From NCBI RefSeq assembly GCF_040958095.1, contig NC_091219.1:24442202-24506201 (forward strand): 64,000 bases of DNA, read 5' to 3'. The notes under the pieces are model-generated. The model was given only the letters and a program-made list of their open reading frames with translations, was not told the DNA's origin and made no database searches. This document shows positions 58,265 to 64,000 of the stretch, one piece after another (positions within the stretch are counted from its first letter, which is position 1; every line of letters starts with the position of its first letter). Source of the stretch: Procambarus clarkii. Lineage: Eukaryota > Arthropoda > Malacostraca > Decapoda > Cambaridae. The position numbers were made by a program, and so were the translations under genes.

Positions 58265-59350
58265 GTGTGTGTGTGTACTCACCTAGTTGTGGTTGCGGGG
58301 GTTGAGTTTTGGCTCTTTGGTCCCACCTCTCAACTGTCAATCAACTGGTGTACGGATTCCTGAGCCTACTGGGCTCTATCATATCTACATTTCAAACTGT
58401 GTATGGAGTCAGCTTCCACCACATCGCTGCCTAATGTATTCCATCCGTTAACTACTCTGACACTGAAAAAGTTCCTTCTAACGTCCCTGGTTGATACCTG
58501 GTTGATGGGGTTCTGGGAGTTCCTCTACTCCCCAAGCCCGGCCCGAGGACAGGCTCGACTTGTGAGAGTTTGGTCCACCAGGCTGTTGCTTGGAGCGGCC
58601 TGCAGGCCCACATACCCGCCACAGCCCGACTGATCCGGAACTTCTCTCTTAGAAAACAGTCCAGTTTTCTCTTGAAGATGTCCACAGTTGTTCCGGCAAT
58701 ATTTCTTATGCTCGCTGGGAGGGTGTTGAACAACCGCGGACCTCTGATGTTTATACAGTGTTCTCTGATTGTACCTATGGCACCTCTGCTCTTCACTGGT
58801 TCTATTCTGCATTTTCTTGTTCTCTGTATTCCCTCTATTTCAGCAGTCTCTCCTGCTCTGAAGGAGGAAGTGAGTACTGAGCAGTACTCAAGACGGGACA
58901 GCACAAGTGACTTGAAGAGTACAACCATTGTGATGGGATCCCTGGATTTGAAAGTTCTCGTAATCCATCCTATCATTTTCCTGGCTGACGCAATATTTGC
59001 TTGGTTAAACTCCCTAAACGTTAGGTCGTCGGACATCATTATTCCCAAATCCTTGACATGCTGTTTTTCTACTATGGGCAGATTCGATTGCGTTTTGTAC
59101 CCTGTATTATGTTTAAGATCCTCATTTTTGCCGTACCTGAGTACCTGGAATTTATCACTGTTAAAAATCATGTTATTTTCTGCTGCCCAGTCGAAAACTT
59201 TGTTGATATCTGCTTGTAATGTTTCAATGTCAAGCAGATATCAACAAAGTTTTCGATTGGGCAGCAGTAAATAACCTGTGGCTCATGTGGGTACTCAGTT
59301 TCCACCTGTGTTCCCTTGTTCACGTACCACCAGTGTTGAATAGTTTATCT
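58265..59350 (-). pseudogene. LINE C-terminal end split by a second LINE
   Basis: The outer element on minus reads HRWKLSTHMSH (59340-59280) and resumes as DVRRNFFSVRVVNGW (58489 downward), then the tail. The join is broken exactly by 58490-59274. The uninterrupted copy at 48935-49240 proves the original order. Confidence 0.85.
58490..59274 (-). mobile_element. Inserted LINE fragment with 5' inversion
   Basis: Minus-strand reverse-transcriptase C-terminal half: NSDKFQVLRYGK after the palm, KDLGIMMSDDLTF, VVLFKSLVLSRLEYCSVLT and LFNTLPASIRNI, open for over 200 codons. At its 5' end a 45-bp piece (59231-59275) is an inverted copy of 59172-59216 (two mismatches). A cctg direct repeat flanks the insert. 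Confidence 0.85.
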
Positions 59351-59515
59351 ATTCTACCTCCTACCTATTCTATCTATTCCACCTCCACCACCATCTGCCA
59401 CGGCCCTCCACCTGCTCCACCTGTGAGTGTGCGTGTACGTTTGCGTGTGCAAACCGCCGTGACCATTGCCGGCGTGTGTATGTGTTTCGCATGAGGCAAT
59501 GCACGTGAAATAAGC

Positions 59516-59516
<1 letters not shown>

Positions 59517-59582
<66 letters not shown>
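59517..59582. repeat. (TA)n microsatellite
   Basis: About 33 units. Confidence 0.97.
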
Positions 59583-59586
<4 letters not shown>

Positions 59587-60063
59587 TTACATTCACCGAG
59601 GATTCAGTTTCCGGTGGCTGTAGACTGCTCTAGTGCCCTAGCTCCCCTCCCCTGAAGCTCTCCCTCGCGTCACCCGCCACAAGAAAGACAAAAATAAGCT
59701 TAAAAACGGTATATATATATATCTATCTAACACCAAAAATCCATGCAGATAACGAAAGCTGGCGGAATATATATATATATTCAAAAGACTTCGCGGAATC
59801 CTAGAATAAAGGTGAGAATATTTCTTGGGTGAAACTGCGCGTTTTGAAAACTTTTTTTTTTTGGTGGGGGGAGGGGGGGGGAAGGGTTATTAAAAATGTT
59901 TTTGTATTTTTTGTATCTTTTTGTTTTTGTTTGTTTCCCCCTTCCTGGTGTCTCGTTTTATTTGTTGGTGGACACACGCAATTAAGCTTTAGATCCTGGG
60001 GTCCGCCTCTACCTTTGTTCAATTATTAGTGTACATGTTCCATGATGCCTTATGTTGTCTCGT

Positions 60064-60175
60064 GGCTGGTGACACAGGACAATGCCTGGAGACACAGGAC
60101 AATGTCTGGAGACACAGGACTATGGCTGGAGACACAGGACAATGGCTGGAGACTGTGTCTCCAGCCATTGACTGT
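60064..60175 (+). repeat. Short minisatellite ending in a palindrome
   Basis: About five 20-bp units of ctggagacacaggacaatgg, then a self-complementary tggagactgtgtctcca. Confidence 0.8.
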
Positions 60176-60244
60176 GTGGAGGCTGGAAATATTGAAAGTA
60201 GAAAAACATTGAGGCCGTGTAAAATACAAATAGTAAATGCACAC

Positions 60245-60312
60245 GCGCCTAGTTGAGAGGCGGAACCAAAGAGCCAGAGCTCAACCCCCGCAAGCACAAC
60301 TAGGTGAGTATA
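60245..60312 (+). mobile_element. LINE 3'-end fragment
   Basis: gttgagaggcggaaccaaag and caagcacaactaggtgagta only; the coding part is missing. Confidence 0.65.
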
Positions 60313-60314
60313 TT

Positions 60315-61105
60315 TAGAAGTGAGTCCACGCTGTTAAAAATTGAAGTATTTGATTCTTTTGGCCAATTGTGTTTTGTGCCACAAGCGAACAATGCTTTTT
60401 TTTTTGCTTTATTTTAAAGAAAAACGGATATATAAAATATTTTAAAGTATTTTTAATGTTTATTTTTATTATGAGGAGAGCGCTCACAATGTCGGCAACA
60501 CTGGTAAGTTGCCAGCTATTCTTTTTTGTTTAAAGAAAGCACATAATCAGATTAATTGAATTCAATTCATTGGAAAACAAATACATCGTTATTTACGTTG
60601 AGGACTTTTTAAGCGTTGCATTTTTGGCTGGAAAAAGAAAATCTTAAAATCATATATTTTTCTCTTAAATCCTATTATCTAGGTGCGTTTCTATCCGATT
60701 TTAATTAATTTTTCACACAATGCGCAACATAGCGGCCGGTGCGCAGTGTGTACCTCATTTGTCTTAATTTCAAATATTTGATGGTTTTCCGTTATTTCAG
60801 TTTGAAATTATTTAAAAATAAAACTCAAAAGATTTTCTTACTTCGCTGCCAAACAGGATAAAAAAAAGCTCCATTATTTAAGTTAATGAACTGTTTTATG
60901 TACAAAGTTTGGCAGCAAAAGGTAAAGATGTCGTGACGGTAGGCAAGTTGTTAACGAACCTGGTGGAGTTTGGTGGGAGGGGTAACGCCTCATCCAGCAG
61001 GAAAGGAAGGGATGGACAGACTGGGGTCTTGCCGGAGTGTGGGATGGCTCTTCGTAGTCTGGGACAGGAAGCCGCCTCATTTCACTCACAACCTAACCAC
61101 AGCGT
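60315..61105. other. No gene recognised
   Basis: AT-rich then mixed sequence, short ORFs without support. Confidence 0.5.
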
Positions 61106-61114
61106 TGCCATGAA

Positions 61115-61270
61115 GCGTGTCTATTTACTACTAGATGAAAGAGACGCATCAGGTGAAAGGAAACGTGGCCAAGCGTCTCCGTCGTGAAAATGGGAATTGA
61201 ACCCGGGTCACCAGAGCAGCAACCAGGAGGTCTGGTCAGAGACCGGGGCCGCGGTGAGGTTGAGAGCCCT
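61115..61270. mobile_element. Rearranged SINE family A pieces
   Basis: A reverse head part (aggtgaaaggaaacgtggcc, attgaacccgggtc) abuts a forward tail part (ccaggaggtctggtcagaga). Confidence 0.55.
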
Positions 61271-62371
61271 AGCGTCGTCAACAGGGAGTCAGGTAGACTG
61301 GGAGCTCTCACGTACGTCAGTCATCATTGTCATGATGCAGGGGGCAACCAGGCCACTGTTTATACAAAATGTATAACGATAGTGCAAGCACATTTAGGTA
61401 CACACATATATAGATACACATGTATACACACGCTCTCACACAACACATACACTCTTACACACACACCAACACATGATCGACAGTGTCACCCAAAAGTGTC
61501 AGGAGGCAGTAAATAGGTTCATCCCGGCCCAAAAGGAGAAATCCGAGAAGCAAAAGAAGAATCCATGGTATAATTGGACATGTATGGAAGCAAAGGGACT
61601 GAACAAAAGGGCGTGGAGGAACTTCAGGAATAACAGAACACCAGACAGTAGAGAAAGAGAGAGGTACTAGAGAACCAGGAACGAGTATGCTAGTGTGAGA
61701 AGAGAAGCAGAGAAGCAGAGAAAAAATATGAAAATGATATAGCAGGCAAAGCCAAGACTGAACCAAAGCTACTCCACAGTCACATCAGGAGGAAAACAAC
61801 AGTGAAAGAACAGGTAATTAAATTTATAACAGGCGAGGACAGGTATACAGAGAATGACAAAGAGGTGTGTGAAGAACTCAACAGGAGGTTCCAGGAGGTC
61901 TTCACAATAGAACAAGGTGAGGTCACTGCACTAGGAGAGGGGGCAGTAAACCAGGCGGCCTTAGAAGGGTTCGAAATTACAAGAGATGAGGTCAAGAGGC
62001 ACCTGTTGCATCTGGACGTGAGAAACGCTGTTGGCCCGGACGGAATCTCACCATGGGTATTGAAAGAGTGTGCAGAGGCACTTTGCTTGCCACTCTCCAT
62101 AGTGTATAGTAGGTCACCGGAGACGGGAGACCTACCAGAAATATAGAAGACAGCTACGGACAGATAGGTGAACAGAAGACAGAAGACAGACAGATATGGA
62201 ATGACTTAGACAATCTGTAAAATTAGTCCGTGAAATCGCTTCAGGATTTTAACACCAGCAAGTTTAAGGTGATTGGAATGGAAATAGGTGACATGAGAGC
62301 AGCAGGGAGTGGGCACAACACCACACCTAACTCCGAAGGCATATATAAAAAAAATAGGATACCATCGGCAT

Positions 62372-62560
62372 CACAGGTACATCCATCTGGTCACCATTTG
62401 GTCCGGGAGACATCTCCCGTCACGCAGGGTGCAGTCGCACCTCCACAGATCTCCCGTATCATCTATTAATACTGGTAATGGCTCAAATGAGCCACCACTT
62501 ACGGGCTATTCATGCCCGTGCCACCTTTTGGGTGGCTTAATCTTCATCAATCAATCAATC
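62372..62560 (+). mobile_element. SINE family D inside the LINE
   Basis: Forward copy ending ggtggcttaatcttcatcaa and (tcaa)n, flanked by ccatcggca on both sides (62362-62370, 62560-62568). Confidence 0.8.
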
Positions 62561-62573
62561 CATCGGCAGCATA

Positions 62574-62644
62574 TTACGGGCTCACCATAGCCCGTGCTAC
62601 ATGGACATTTCGTTCTGAGTAGCTAAATCTAAAACAACAAACAA
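62574..62644 (+). mobile_element. SINE-like repeat C inside the LINE
   Basis: Flanked by a perfect 13-bp duplication catcggcagcata (62561-62573 and 62645-62657), with an aacaacaaac tail. Confidence 0.85.
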
Positions 62645-62657
62645 CATCGGCAGCATA

Positions 62658-62722
62658 GTTTACGGGCTATTCATGCCCGTGCCACCTTTCCGGTGGCTTA
62701 ATCTTCATCAATCAATCAGCAG
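62658..62722 (+). mobile_element. Truncated SINE family D inside the LINE
   Basis: Third element of the cluster, starting at the cgggctattcatgcccgtgc hairpin and ending in (aatc)n before gcagc. Confidence 0.75.
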
Positions 62723-62957
62723 CAAAATCTACCGAACGTTCAGAAACCTAAAGAAGGAGACATTTAGATCACTGTTCATCGCCTTTGTGAGATCAGTTTT
62801 AGACTGTGCTTCTCTATCGTGAAGACATCATCCAAAAAATAAATGCATAAGAAAACTGTAAAACATTCAGCGACTTACAATGAAGCTCGTCCTAGGTGTG
62901 CGAGAAATGGGGAATGAAGAAAGACGGAAAGAACGAGGCTTGACGTCGCAAGAAATG

Positions 62958-62960
62958 AGG

Positions 62961-62996
<36 letters not shown>
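62958..62996. repeat. (GA)n tract within LINE coding sequence
   Basis: About 19 GA units lie between a REMREG-like stretch and RRHDRVVEDT, where related LINEs read a charged R/E run before GDMI. Confidence 0.9.
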
Positions 62997-62999
<3 letters not shown>

Positions 63000-63639
63000 C
63001 ATGATAGAGTTGTAGAAGATACTCATGGGGATATACAGAGTGGGAAAAGAGCTGTTCACAATGAATATCAATTGAACAAGATAACAAGGGTGGAAGTCTA
63101 AGAAACAGATGAGCCATAGAAATCTTAGAAAGTTTACTTCTAAGGTAAGAGTAGTGAGAAAATGGATTGAACCAAATGAGCGGGTTACTTCATTCATAAT
63201 TGCAAAAGTAGATATGAGAGAAAAATAAGTTGACATTGCATTAGACAACCGGAGGTTGGAAAGAAAAGGTCCAAGAGCTGAAGCTCGACCCTGCAAACAC
63301 AAATATGAGTACAAATATATGAGTACTCATATATTTGTATACTCGTACACACACGCGCGCACACGCGAGCGCGCATTAAGATTGTCTCTGCGGAACTGAA
63401 ATATAAATTTTACAGACGATTTTTCAACTCACGTTACCTGTTTTATTAAAATTCCGAGGCACTCCTCAGCCCGGCGTCGTGACCTATCTTCCTATCTTTT
63501 GAAATATTTCGCCTGTATAATAGATCCTTGATGCTTTACCCAGGGAATTTAATTTGTCTTGCTCCTGAATACAATTTAAAAGTGGTTTGAAAAAATTACA
63601 AGTCCAGCGCCGGCTAAAGTAAGTTCAGAGTCAAACTGC

Positions 63640-64000
63640 CGGAGGAGCCTTGGGTGTCCCTGGCCCCCGTGTGGTTGTGGTGACGTCCGGGCGCCTGTAC
63701 GTCTCGGCTCAGTACCCGCCCTCGGCGTCGTGTGGTTGTGGTGGCGTCCGGGCGCCTGTACGTCTCGGCTCAGTACCCGCCCTCGGCGTCGTGTGGTTGT
63801 GGTGAGGTCCTGGCGTCTGTACGTCTCGGCTCAGTACCCGCCCTCGGCGTCGTGTGGTTGTGGTGAGGTCCTGGCGTCTGTACGTCTCGGCTCAGTACCC
63901 GCCCTCGGCGTCGTGTGGTTGTGGTGGCGTCCGGGCGTCTGTACGTCTCGGCTCAGTACCCGCCCTCGGCCCCCGTGTGGTTGTGGTGACGTCCTGACGT
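63640..64000 (+). repeat. CpG-rich 61-bp tandem array, runs off the window
   Basis: At least five units of gtgtggttgtggtggcgtcc, gggcgcctgtacgtctcggc and tcagtacccgccctcggcgt. Units vary between gacgtccggg, gaggtcctgg and ggcgtccggg. The array is truncated by the window edge. Confidence 0.93.

Larger units (their letters stand above)
61460..63320 (+). pseudogene. CR1/L2-like LINE reverse transcriptase, broken
   Basis: In order: an N-terminal linker (KKNPWYNWTCMEAKGLNKRA), the RT start with GPDGISPWVLKECAEAL at about 62035-62085, a jump over the catalytic YxDD core, DFNTSKFKVIGM at 62240-62275, a SINE cluster at 62372-62720, then IYRTFRNLKKETFRSLFI, RSVLDCAS, a (GA)n expansion and WKSKKQMSHRNLRKFTSK. 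The tail agctgaagctcgaccctg ends it. Stops and a deletion make it inactive. Confidence 0.85.

Noticed and set aside
58403-59274. 234-codon plus-strand ORF at 58570-59274
   Set aside because: It is the antisense shadow of the minus-strand reverse-transcriptase fragment.

Overview
This is a window of a large, repeat-rich animal genome, most likely a decapod crustacean (my best guess is a freshwater crayfish). The evidence is split genes with GT/AG introns and arthropod-style protein sequences, together with a repeat complement I associate with decapods: several tRNA-derived SINE families, CR1/L2-like LINE debris, many (TA)n, (GT)n, (CT)n and (GA)n tracts and long minisatellites. There is no prokaryotic, organellar or viral gene organisation. 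The species assignment is inference.

Two real protein-coding genes can be assembled exon by exon, with every splice site and reading phase agreeing. (1) A four-exon plus-strand gene (5636-10797, polyadenylation signal near 11820) encodes a 156-residue, divergent histone H3-fold protein, best interpreted as the centromeric H3 variant CENP-A/CenH3. (2) A six-exon minus-strand gene (34294 down to 20728) encodes a 247-residue three-pass ER membrane protein with a C3HC4 RING and a C-terminal DUF1232 region, the RNF170 ubiquitin ligase. The two genes are convergent (tail to tail) with about 9 kb between them. They have no evident functional link.

Layout: 1-5.6 kb is intergenic with old SINEs and a 26-bp minisatellite hit by a SINE. 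5.6-11.9 kb is the CENP-A gene, whose introns carry a pogo-like MITE and degenerate minisatellites. 11.9-20.7 kb is intergenic with LINE RNase H/C-terminal relics on both strands. 20.7-34.3 kb is RNF170, whose introns hold a near-perfect 254-bp-arm palindrome, a composite inverted-SINE element, a hAT MITE with its 8-bp target duplication, and a Tigger-like deletion derivative nested in a LINE tail. 34.3-43 kb is intergenic with a second copy of the composite inverted-SINE element, a foldback element and a duplicated tRNA-like SINE. From 43 kb to the end I find no convincing gene. That part is dominated by microsatellites, minisatellites with 22-, 25-, 27-, 32-, 35-, 37- and 61-bp units, and dead LINEs, including one with a twin-priming-like 5' inversion and one that trapped several SINEs.

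The most unusual themes are the CENP-A candidate itself, the number of inverted-pair repeats, and a short palindrome (TACAGTACTGTA) present exactly at least five times in the AT-rich first 38 kb. Long ORFs inside minisatellites are artefacts of stop-free repeat units and are not annotated as genes.
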